Assembly: GCA_949825025.1 (NCBI GenBank)
Contig: OX463778.1
Span: forward strand, 31,875,969 to 31,939,968
Direction of reading: 5' to 3'
Source of the DNA: Siphlonurus alternatus
Lineage: Eukaryota; Arthropoda; Insecta; Ephemeroptera; Siphlonuridae
Length of the DNA stretch: 64,000 nt
Shown: positions 46,828 to 64,000 of the stretch, in pieces
Numbering within the stretch: the stretch's first letter is position 1
Layout: the number at the start of each line of letters is the position of its first letter
The notes under the pieces: model-generated
Database searches by the model: none
What the model was told of the DNA's origin: nothing
What the model saw: only the letters and a program-made list of their open reading frames with translations
Made by a program: the position numbers and the translations under genes

Positions 46828-47387
46828 TTTTGATAATGTATTTTTTTTACAATTTTTATTTTGAAAAGCTTAATTGCTTTGTTTACTTAATAATTACTGT
46901 ATTTCTGAAATAAAGTGGTATGATATATTCTATATGGTTACAACACCTTAATCTGTATAGACTAAAAAAAAAAAAAAATGCATACTGTATACATTTGCTC
47001 AAGACAAAATTTATGCTGTTTTATAATACATAAAAATTACTGATTTTTTTTACAGTACATACAGTTTTATATTATTAGTGTATCAATTAACCATATAGAA
47101 GTCCATTAATTATTAATTTGTGTATTATTAATTAATGTTCTGATGATGAATAATATGAATATAAACATCAGTATAAGGGTAGCGGACAAAAGGGCTGCAG
47201 ATCCTGGATCAGGTTCCAAAATAAAATAATCAAGTGCTGAAATAGCAGCTAGACATGCAGCCATGGTGACGGGCTATAATACATGGCAATGTTTGCTTTT
47301 TTGATTGATAATAATAAAGAAACAATTACAATATAATAAACTGTATTTTTTTTATTTTTTTTTTTTTATTTTCATGCCTTTTAAAGG

Positions 47388-47616
47388 AATAGACACACCT
47401 AATGGGACAACCGTGACGTCATCAACAGCCAATCAAAGCACGACAAAATGATGTCACGGTTGTCCCATCAGGTGTATCACCGTAATTCAGAAATTTTTTA
47501 AATATATTTTTTTTAAATTTAGTTCCTGCACTCCAAAAAATCTGAAAAAATTCAGAAAAGCATAATTTTATAGGTATATTTTCTAAAAAAAAAAATGCAA
47601 CCATTATTATCTATTG
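47388..47616. repeat. Family B foldback, left arm truncated
   Basis: The centre (GGGACAACCGTGACGTCATC inverted, with CCAATCAAAGCACG) and the right arm up to GCAACCATTATTATCTATT are present, but the left outer arm is missing. Confidence 0.7.
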
Positions 47617-47620
47617 TATA

Positions 47621-47968
47621 AAGGTGAATGAGTGTAGCACTGGTAGTTGGTTGAAGTATCTTCACTATTTTAATTTTTGAACCTACAAATCTGGAGTAAT
47701 TTTGAACCTATATTATTATAATAGAGCTTAGCTGATTGCTGAAATGTCAAGATTATGAGTTCCTCTAGTGGACAGATAAAGTTTTAATGTCTTTAATTAA
47801 ATAAAAGTATTTTTTAACTGTCCGCTAGAGAAACTCATAATCTTGACATTTCTGCAATCAGCTAATTAAGCTCTATGTTCAAAATTACTCAAGATTTGTA
47901 GATTCAAAAATTAGCATTGTGAAGATACATCAGTGCTACCAACTAACGGTGCTACACTCAATCACCTT
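47621..47968. repeat. 348-bp foldback
   Basis: AAGGTGAATGAGTGTAGCAC is mirrored by GTGCTACACTCAATCACCTT. The inner arms AGCTGATTGCTGAAATGTCA and TGACATTTCTGCAATCAGCT pair closely. Confidence 0.75.
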
Positions 47969-48485
47969 AATGAGTTGTACCATGCATGTACCTATTTTCA
48001 TGTCTATAAATTCCCTGCTGGATTTGATAGTTTGCATATACAGCCTTACAGTTATGCTAAACATAATATATATTATGTTATTTACAACATTTACTATCTA
48101 ATTAATAGATTTTCAAATAATTTCAGCCCAACTTGGCACTTCTATAATATTTGCATGAAGTGGAATTTTAACCTTTTTTTAGAAAATGTTTATTGATTCA
48201 CAGCTGCATGGAATGCCAAAAGTGATATATATTAATATATTATATATGAAAAATACTTCATTATTTTTATCCTCGCGTGTTCACAATTTGCACGATTGTT
48301 CTACATCTACACATAATCTTGTAATATATATCCAAGTACATGCAGTTCTGAATCTCCCCTGCTTCCCCTCATTGATTTGGTTTGAGATGTCTATTATAGC
48401 TTCCAGTATTACTTGAAATCGAGTTTTACCTGCTAAAAACCTGCTAACAACAACTTGCGTAATAATTTAATGAGTTTTAATTTAC

Positions 48486-48488
<3 letters not shown>

Positions 48489-48562
<74 letters not shown>
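48489..48562. repeat. (TA)n microsatellite
   Basis: About 37 uninterrupted TA units. Confidence 0.95.
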
Positions 48563-48567
<5 letters not shown>

Positions 48568-49168
48568 ACTATAATAAGTATGTAGCTCAACTAATTTTTT
48601 TTGTGAAGATTATAAGATAATTTTTAAGACACAAAGAAATTAATGACTTAATAATAATAAAGATCTTCATCACTTGGCAACTGCGTTAATCCGTTAAATA
48701 TCATGTTATTTGAAAATAATCGTAATCGCTCGAGACAGCACTTCAAAATACCGGCCGATCGATCTACAATCTAATATTTGTACAACAATAATCTATTAAA
48801 ATATATATAGCTGCCCAGAGTACATATATGTACTCTGATAGCTGCCTCTTTGCAATAACAATGACAAAGTAAAATAATTATCTCTATTTTTATTGCGAAA
48901 GCTTGGTGATATCAATATTATTTATCACTCAACATTAATTGCTTCACTTTTGTAAAAAATTGATGTGTGAATTTAATTTTTGTTTTTAACAATGACAATT
49001 TAAACGTTATAAAAATATATTATATAATGATAATAAATCATTGAAATCATTTAATTAAATTAGAATTGTGTCATTTCAAAAAAAAAAAAAAAAATACAGC
49101 ATATATATGGATTTAAAATATTTAAATAAGTACGCGCGTGCCATGATGTCTATTATTAATTATAATTA

Positions 49169-49293
49169 GCATTAGGCCTGTTCGTAAACCCTGCTCGGTG
49201 TACACTTTCTGCACCCAATCGACCTTATGTACATAGGATATAAGGTCGATTGGGTGTAGAAAGTGTACACCGAGCAGGGTTTGCGAACAGACC
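49169..49293. repeat. Compact 125-bp hairpin with near-perfect 50-bp stem
   Basis: TAGGCCTGTTCGTAAACCCT to CCAATCGACCTTAT pairs with ATAAGGTCGATTGG to AGGGTTTGCGAACAGACCTA, with two or three mismatches and a loop of about 15 bp (GTACATAGG). It may be a small MITE; its size also fits a pre-miRNA-like transcript. Confidence 0.75.
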
Positions 49294-50593
49294 TATTATC
49301 ACAAACAAAAGTAAAATGTCGTTGACATTATTATAATATTTATAATGTTAAAATAAAAGATACACCAGATTTAATTGATTAATTAAAATTTAATGAAGTT
49401 ATATATATATACTATAAAAATGCCCGTATTATAGAGTTGGCCCTATTATAGAGGGAGTACGAGTATGTTATACTGCAATGATATCGTTTAATATTTTTGA
49501 TACCATATGGATAATTAATTGTGTGATCCGTTTTGCAGCGACCACGGTCGAGGCATTAATTTATTTTATTTTCAGTTGCACATTTCTTTCTGCAATTGTG
49601 TAATTCACAAGTCCCTTAACTTTTATTTGTGTTGAATCGACATTCATGAGTAAAAAATGAACCAACAATAATTTTTTCAAAAAATGCACTTAATTTGTAG
49701 GTCGAGGGCCAATTAACTTTATTAATTCACTATAGTTTACTCTTTCTTCAGACTGACATTTTTTAAGAGAAATTTTCCATCTTCTAATACGGGCTAACGA
49801 AAATGAATCGCTAATATTTAAATAAAGTTTCATTAATTAAAATTTGCATTTTGTTTCAGATATAATTTTAAAAGAAAGTGTAGAAATTTGCTTTTTAAGT
49901 GGAATGTGATCGATAAATGAACCTCATAATAGGCTGTAAAGAATTCTATATTGTTTCAATTGTTTAATATATTATTTCAGTTCAATAAAAAATCAATATT
50001 AATATAAATACGATTTTTTTCCTTAAAACCCAATTAAAACTCTGGGTTCTGTATTTTTTCTTTAAGAAAAACCAGGGATACTTGAGCCTATTAATTGGTA
50101 ATAATAATAATCATAAAAAAATCTGATAAATGCCATGGAAAATTATGCAGATTTAGCTCTTTCAGTTCTATTTATTTAAATGGGTTCACCCATCCCAATG
50201 TATGTCTTATTTTATTTTTTATATATAGTCTGATTTTTTTTCCTCTGCATCCCCACCTAGTTAAAGGTATATTATAACGTTATGCAGCTGTGCTGATAGG
50301 AAATAAATAGCAAAAATACCACAGTTTCAGCTAGGTTTTAAATGCAAAGTGTTGCATGGATATTAAATTTATTTAAGTATTGATAAACTGTAATTTTGCA
50401 ATGACATGTCATGTGTTTTATTATTATTATAATCATCGGTATCATGATTATATTAATATAATTATGTATATTTTTACTTTATATTCGTGTCATATCTATC
50501 CTACATTGAGTATTATAATAATTTTAATTTCATTTCAAATCTTGCATAGAAAATGTAATTTTAATGTTGGTATATTAATTATGTCAATATATA

Positions 50594-50596
<3 letters not shown>

Positions 50597-50679
<83 letters not shown>
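50597..50679. repeat. (TA)n microsatellite
   Basis: About 41 uninterrupted TA units. Confidence 0.95.
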
Positions 50680-50682
<3 letters not shown>

Positions 50683-51335
50683 GTTAACTATATTAAATGA
50701 AGATGTTAAACATTTGAATGATTAAACTTTTTAACTGTGGCATTTTTTACAGGATATTGATTAATAAAAATATTAAAATTTTAAGAACTATATAACATCA
50801 CAAAGAAATGCAATCTTTAAAAAATAATACGATTATTTAATAGCTATAGATTACAAAAATCATATGAGAAAAAATTTATAATATAATTTACTATATATTT
50901 TGTTTACTTTTTTTCATACGTGTTCACTTATATATATTATAATATATATTGTTGTTGTTCATTGCATACATTACTCATTTTACATTTTTTTTTTTCTTTG
51001 CGAACTTCTAATAAAAAGTACTAGAAGTTATCGCTAATCTTGCGATAGTACAAATCGTGGAGCTTAATTTGCTGTGCCCTTGGACTTTAAAGGCTCTCAA
51101 TCGGCTGAGGAGATCTACACGTAATACATTGAGACCCATAGAGCTGATAATAATGTTTTGACAGCTTTTAAAATTCTTACGCGATATTAATATATTTATT
51201 TTATATACAAAATGTTTTTAAATTGAAAAAATACACATTGCATGATGGAATGACGTAATTTTTCATAAATACGTTTTATTTATATAAAATGGTATATAAT
51301 ATGATATTTTGTTATATTTTCTTTCATACATTTAA

Positions 51336-51610
51336 GCCGGTATTGCACGATACAATTTTTCTAACTATTGAATACAATTTTCCTTACAAGAAAATTTGAA
51401 CTACATTTGTTTGTATGGAGATGAAATTTTCTTGCAAGGAAAAATTGTATTCAATAGTTAGAAAAATTGTATCGTGTAATACCAGCTTTAAACGATACAA
51501 TTTTTCCTTACAAGAAAATTTAATCTCCATATATTTGTATTGAGAGGAAATTTCATTGCAAGAAAAAATTGTATACAATAATCAGAAAAATTGTATCGTG
51601 TAATACCGGC
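51336..51610. repeat. Two joined GCCGGTATTACACG-family MITEs
   Basis: A full 151-bp copy (51336-51486) flanked by TTAA at 51332-51335 and 51488-51491 runs directly into a second copy (to 51610) that lacks its first few bases. TTTAA follows at 51611. The shared tetranucleotide suggests insertion of one copy at the edge of the other. Confidence 0.8.
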
Positions 51611-51776
51611 TTTAAAGAACTGAAAACGATGGCTGCATGATTATTCCGTATTCATATATTGTTTGTCATTTTACCAAATTATTTTTTAAACAATTATATA
51701 TTGCATGCGATAGAAAGAAAATTAATTAAGAGAGAGCGTCAAGGAAAATAATTACAAATCCCAACATGATAATTGC

Positions 51777-52067
51777 TTTTTAATTTCACTTTTTGGACTT
51801 TTACCTTTGCCGGTGTTCAATGTAATAATATCCTTTTGTGTGTAGTATCTTGCGATGGTCACTTAGTGTTCGTGCACATCACTTACACCTTACACTTGCA
51901 TGTACTACACATATCACTACGTTTCGAGAGTCAACCGCTCTCTTCCTCAGGTGATCTGAGTCTTAAGTGATGTGCACGAACACTAAGTGACCATCGTAAG
52001 ATACTACACACAAAAGGATTACATTGAACACCGACAAAGGTAAAAGTCCGAAAAGTGAAATTAAAAT
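51777..52067. repeat. 291-bp foldback with CGTTTCGAGAGTC loop motif
   Basis: TTTTAATTTCACTTTTTGGA and TCCGAAAAGTGAAATTAAAA are the inverted ends. Arms share AGTGATGTGCACGAACACTA inverted. The loop has TACGTTTCGAGAGTCAACCG and CTCTTCCTCAGGTGATCTGA. A diverged relative is at 57165-57470. Confidence 0.8.
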
Positions 52068-53182
52068 TCAATATGAATATCCTTTGCACGAAAAATTTAT
52101 TTACTAATGATAATTGCTAGTATACACAGAAATTGCATGCTTAATGGACAATTTGATTTCTCTCCTCTAATATAAAATCAATACAATAATTTTCTTCAAG
52201 ATTATTACTGTATTAATTAAAAGAAAATTTATTTTTAAAACATCCCAAAACAATTAACGTCATGCAAAATATAAAGCTCTAAACATAAAATATCAGGAAA
52301 ATAATATTGAATTTTTCAAATTTGCTCGACAATATGAAAACGAAGATAATTTATTACGCAGTGCAGTAGTGCATGCAGTATATTATACAAAATGTTAACA
52401 TTATATTCTTCCGCGCGATAAATACAAAAGTACACAAATTTGAACATTCAATATTCAATGTAATACAGAAGATATCAATCATTGTGTAATAAGAGGATTT
52501 AATTTAATTGATTTATTTAACCAACGCGTTGCACAAAAAAATACAATATAATAACATAAGTATATGGATCACGTCATTTTACATGATAATAAAACACTGA
52601 ACATATATTATATACATAAAAACAATATAACAACAATAATGCCTACAATATAATTAAAATTATTGAACTAGAAAAACACATGTGTAAATAAAATTAAGAA
52701 ATATAAGCACTCGCGATAATCTGCTAGACAATGAATCTTTGGCAACTTATAATTACTTAAAGTATATTTTTACTGATTAAATATTTTAAATTTCTTTATT
52801 GATGAGAAAATTCTTTAATTTATTCGTAAAAACATTTGTTTTCTATTTTTCTCAGACTAGATTTGTAAAAAAGTCTTAAATTTAAGCAGTCTAAATAAGC
52901 TGATTTTTTTTTTTTTTTTCAAAAAGCTTGAACCATGCGCTTCTAAAACTATTTTATCTTTATAATTAAAATTAAATTTTAAATGTGGATTAAAATTATT
53001 ATCTGTTATAGTATGACCATGTAGCTTAATTACATATCTTTGAAGTTGTTAAATGTAGGATTAATTGCGTAATTTAGTAATCTTTACATCAATAAAAAAA
53101 CAAAAAATGCTGAGAAAAAAAATGTTGATTAGTATGACCTGATTGCGATAATATCACATAAATTATCATGCTTGTGACTAGG

Positions 53183-53188
53183 TATAAA
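53183..53188 (+). promoter_or_regulatory. TATA box of protease gene 1
   Basis: TATAAA in GGTATAAAAGAGCTGGTTTC lies 37 bp before the ATG's A at 53225. With a start of transcription about 30 bp downstream (near AAAGCATCTG), the leader would be only about 10-15 nt. The same block is conserved upstream of gene 2 (62535-62540) while flanking DNA differs. Confidence 0.8.
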
Positions 53189-53224
53189 AGAGCTGGTTTC
53201 GGTTCCCAAAGCATCTGCTGAGCC

Positions 53225-60404
<7,180 letters not shown>

Positions 60405-60566
60405 AAAATATGGTAAACAACAGAATTATACCTTCTTCCAATGTCAACTGGTCACAATAAAATAATATCCAAGACTAAATGTTTTTGTTTGTTTATTTCT
60501 TTTTTGATCGGCCTCTGGGTAAATGAGATCTACATGCACTTAATACATCGAGCTGATAATGTCAAT

Positions 60567-60692
<126 letters not shown>

Positions 60693-61007
60693 TATTTTCC
60701 TCATGTTACATAATATACATATATATATAATATACATATGATACCTTATAATTTAAAATTAATAGAATAATTCATAATAACTTCGGAAAAAAATACAATG
60801 TTAAAATTAATAAGTCTGTTTGTAAATGCACAATCAACTCATGAACCATCTGTACAGGTAACATAAAGATAATCAAATAATCGATTATATCATGATATGA
60901 TATATCATACATCTCCAATACATTTATAAATTTATTTGCTATAAAAACTGCAAGCTGTTTAAAACGACAAATAACTTTTGCGGTCACTTTTGACTTTTAA
61001 AGTACAG

Positions 61008-61009
<2 letters not shown>

Positions 61010-61088
<79 letters not shown>
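61010..61088. repeat. (GA)n microsatellite
   Basis: About 39 GA units. Open frames of Ser-Leu repeats on the other strand are artefacts. Confidence 0.95.
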
Positions 61089-61090
<2 letters not shown>

Positions 61091-61518
61091 AAAATAATGA
61101 ACTCTTATCAGAAAGGAAAGTACAATTTTATTTTTTTCTTCTGTCGATCTCAATAATCAAATTCATTAGTGTTTCATGTAGATATGCAATATGCATATAT
61201 TTATATACTAACATAAAGTATTATTTTATGTGTATTTCGCATAATGTTTATTTTGTAAAGTCTATAGTGAAGAGAAAATTAAATATATATAATTAGTAAA
61301 TTATATCCGAAAGTGTTAGTAAATCACTATAAAGTCGTATATGGCCATACACTTATACAGTATAGTCTCTGCAAAGGAGCAAAGGTGCCAGCACACATTT
61401 GCGACTTTTGCGAGCAAAAATTCACACATGAATTCACTTATTTAATTATACAACAGTTAACATCTCAGCAATACATGTGCGAAGCTTACTTATTATTAAT
61501 TATTATTTTTCACAAAAA

Positions 61519-61765
61519 TACGCCCCTATAAGTCTGAAGCTAGAAGCGGGGTAATAGGTATTATATAGATATAAGGGAGAGAAAGGATGGTGGATGCGGC
61601 CTGTTACGTGTCCCAGCATGCGCTGAGGTGAAACTGAGGGAACCGTGGAAAATCTGTCATGACGGACACTTCTACTTCTTATTAATGGATCAAAGTGTGT
61701 CCAAAGCCTGGGAAACCACACACAAGCACATCACTGCACCAGATGGAAAGTGAGATAATTTATCC
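61519..61765 (-). mobile_element. Truncated copy of the 5S-SINE body
   Basis: CGGCCTGTTACACGTCCCAG-like, GAGACTGAGGGAACC-like and CCAAAGCCTGGGAAACCACA words match the body of the SINE at 58160-58560 in the same order. The 5S-like head is absent, so it is 5'-truncated or lost its head later. Confidence 0.75.
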
Positions 61766-61889
61766 CACAGACTATGCAAGTATACACCTGTACAAAGGCT
61801 CTATGATACAAATACTAAGTAATTATTAATGCATACTACAATAATAAATCACTTCGAATATAATTATATAAATTTATATATTATAAGAA

Positions 61890-62534
61890 ATATATATATA
61901 TGTATATATATAATATGAAGTGTAATCCATAAAATGTGATAATCTTATACTGTATAGAACTAATATAATGAAGAATAAAAGAAGGAGCTCGTAATATCAG
62001 TGAGCAAAATTTTACTTTTTTTTTTTTTTTTGCTGCTAATATGATTTGTTTGTTTTTTTTTTTTTTTTTTTTTTTTTTGAAATAGTTATTTTTATAAACG
62101 TTGCATGTATTTTTCCCCCCAGTGATACATTTTCGTTAAATATGATATAATGATATAAGTTAGGAAAAGCCCCCGTTCCCCCCCCCCATTACATTTCGAA
62201 ATAGAAAGATACAAAATTGATTAAATTAAGTCTTCAAATTTTCGTTTAATAGAACAAACTTAAGTAATTGTTTTCTGAATTTTAAATTTTTGCACAATTT
62301 TTTTCATCGAAAGTCTTTCAAAACAAAACAAAACAAATTGATAAGATTGAAATGACCCTGAAATTCCTTAAAAAATACAAAACAAAATAGCGTTATCTGT
62401 GAAGAAACATAGATTAATTTTGGACTTCTTCAATATATATTATATTGATGTATGTTATATTTATAGATACCAAAGAAACAAAGAAACATGATTTTTTTTT
62501 TTTAATTTTTTACTATTCTCTGATTGTGGCAGGG
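61890..62534. other. AT-rich flank with T, C and A homopolymer runs
   Basis: Between the truncated SINE and the TATA box of gene 2 there are T-runs near 62019 and 62055, CCCCCCC at 62181 and an A-rich stretch. No gene or element recognised. Confidence 0.5.
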
Positions 62535-62540
62535 TATAAA
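62535..62540 (+). promoter_or_regulatory. TATA box of protease gene 2
   Basis: TATAAA lies 37 bp before the ATG's A at 62577. The stretch from GGTATAAAAGAGCTGG to the ATG differs from gene 1 at only three positions. Confidence 0.8.
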
Positions 62541-62576
62541 AGAGCTGGTTTCGGTCCCCAAAGCATCTGCTGCACC

Positions 62577-64000
62577 ATGGTCCGCCCAGCAATCTTCCTG
62601 CTAGCCGCCCTGCTCGGCCTCGCCGCCGGTAAGTGAACACCTGATTATTGGAGACTTTATTCGAAGCAAGGAAATTATTATATTAATAAATAATTTTTCA
62701 TTTTAAACAATAATTTCTTAGTTTAAAGGTAGCCTTAAATTGAAACTGATAAATACAAAAAATGAAATTTTAACTTTAAATTTGTTTGGGGGGAATAATT
62801 TTCCTTTAAATTTCTTTCACTATGAATATACAGAATTAAATCAGTTATATATTTTTATTCTTGTATGAAATATTGCAATACATGTTAACAATATAATATT
62901 ATATTCAAATCAAGATTCTGTTGTATAATGAAATAATCGGATGGCGAAAAAGCACTAAAAATCTTAATTTAATAATATTATATCTTATTACTGTAATTAA
63001 GGTAATTATATATCGAATGGATATACGTTCAGGCATGGATCTATTGTGTGAGTGTGTAGGGGAGAAAGAAGAGGGGGGGGGCGAAGTTTAGGGTTCTGCA
63101 GGGTTCAGTATTGGGTAATATAGGCATTTTTACTATAGTATATATTATTTTTTTAACATCGGCTTTAAATGGGGTCAGCCCTTAGCGAAATAATTTCTGG
63201 ACCCGCGCCTTCATACGCTGATGAACATCTATATATATATACTGTCTACCTTTCAAAGTTCGGGTCTTTTGGCGTCTCTACGTTAAATTTTAAGTGTTTC
63301 AAAGAAGTTAAACCAATGGTAATAATGTAATAATATAAAATATATGTAGCAGTACAGAAAAATGCAGAGAAATCCCCGAGACATGTCCATGTCAAGTTCT
63401 GTTCATGTTTGGAGAATTCCAAGACTGAAAGCAAAACACTTAATTCGCATAATATAACAGTTTGTGTTTCAGTATATAAAACATCACTTTATAATTTATT
63501 AAATATATACCTGCTAAAATATCATCACAAATTCAAATACCAATTTAACAAAAAATATATACATAGCATCAATCTTATTATGTAAATTTTAATTCATTTC
63601 TTTATATTAAAAGTATATTAAAACCATCTTGATCCTCTCTTACATAAAACAGACCCTTTATTTATAACTGAAGGTAATAATTCACAGATTAAGTTTTCAT
63701 ACGATCAATATGAATAATATATAAATAACATTTAGTGTTTACAGGCATTGTCAACTGACTTGTGTATTAATAAACACCGACTGTCATTCAGATGAACGTA
63801 ATGAGATGATCAAAAGTTTAGCAGCTTAATTGTAGATGTGCACTATATGACACAAATGCGAGATTTTACCTGATTATAATTAATATAATATATGAATGCG
63901 ACTTTTGAGTACCATAATAATAAATTTTGATAATAATAATATGTTTCATCTTCTGCATTGTTTCCGTCCGGCAGGCAACTTGTTGCCGGAAGTGTCATTG
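62577..64000 (+). CDS. S1 serine protease, gene 2 (3' part outside window)
   Basis: Exon 1 (62577-62628) is identical in sequence to exon 1 of gene 1 and encodes the same signal peptide. Exon 2 starts at 63975 after GGCAG and runs off the window; its first 26 bases differ from gene 1 by one silent change (GTG TCA TTG against GTG TCG TTG). Intron 1 is 1346 bp against 1910 bp in gene 1, mostly because gene 2 lacks the 761-bp Tc1/mariner insertion. The catalytic part is not visible, so whether this copy is intact is unknown. Confidence 0.88.

Overview
This is a piece of an AT-rich animal nuclear genome with genes split by GT-AG introns. The two gene families present (a MOV10-type RNA helicase with UPF1-like motifs and a secreted chymotrypsin-fold digestive protease), the long microsatellites, and the tRNA- and 5S-derived SINEs fit an arthropod, probably a crustacean. 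That taxonomic guess comes from reading by eye, not from a search.

Region 1 (1-14555) holds all but the 5' end of a MOV10-like helicase gene on the + strand: 19 exons visible, 18 introns, about 1493 residues. Region 2 (about 14.6-29.4 kb) has no convincing gene and is a graveyard of foldback (long inverted repeat) elements, LINE 3' ends and GC-rich promoter-like patches. Region 3 (29462-42764) is a complete tandem paralogue of the helicase (21 exons, about 1274 residues). Both copies carry a C2H2 finger ahead of the MOV10 body and all SF1 helicase motifs. Their exon lengths and phases match almost one to one. The N-terminal halves have diverged strongly while several 3' exons are nearly identical at DNA level, which suggests gene conversion. 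Region 4 (42.8-53.2 kb) is intergenic: direct repeats, (TA)n, and several foldbacks including a 1.33-kb near-perfect palindrome with an 8-bp target duplication. Region 5 (53.2-60.4 kb) is a complete 7-exon S1 serine protease gene (255 residues) with a TATA box. Region 6 (62.5-64.0 kb) is the start of a second, nearly identical protease copy that runs off the window.

The dominant theme besides the genes is foldback DNA. More than 20 elements with long inverted arms are visible. At least seven sit between TTAA tetranucleotides, two carry 16-bp sub-repeats in their arms with 8- or 9-bp target duplications, and several share a core with a TGACGTCA site. Most of the longer introns of helicase copy 1 contain at least one, so its pre-mRNA would carry many long hairpins. 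MOV10-family helicases act in RNA silencing and retroelement control, so this gene pair is itself heavily loaded with mobile elements. All exon boundaries were derived by eye from splice consensus, reading phase and comparison of the paralogues.
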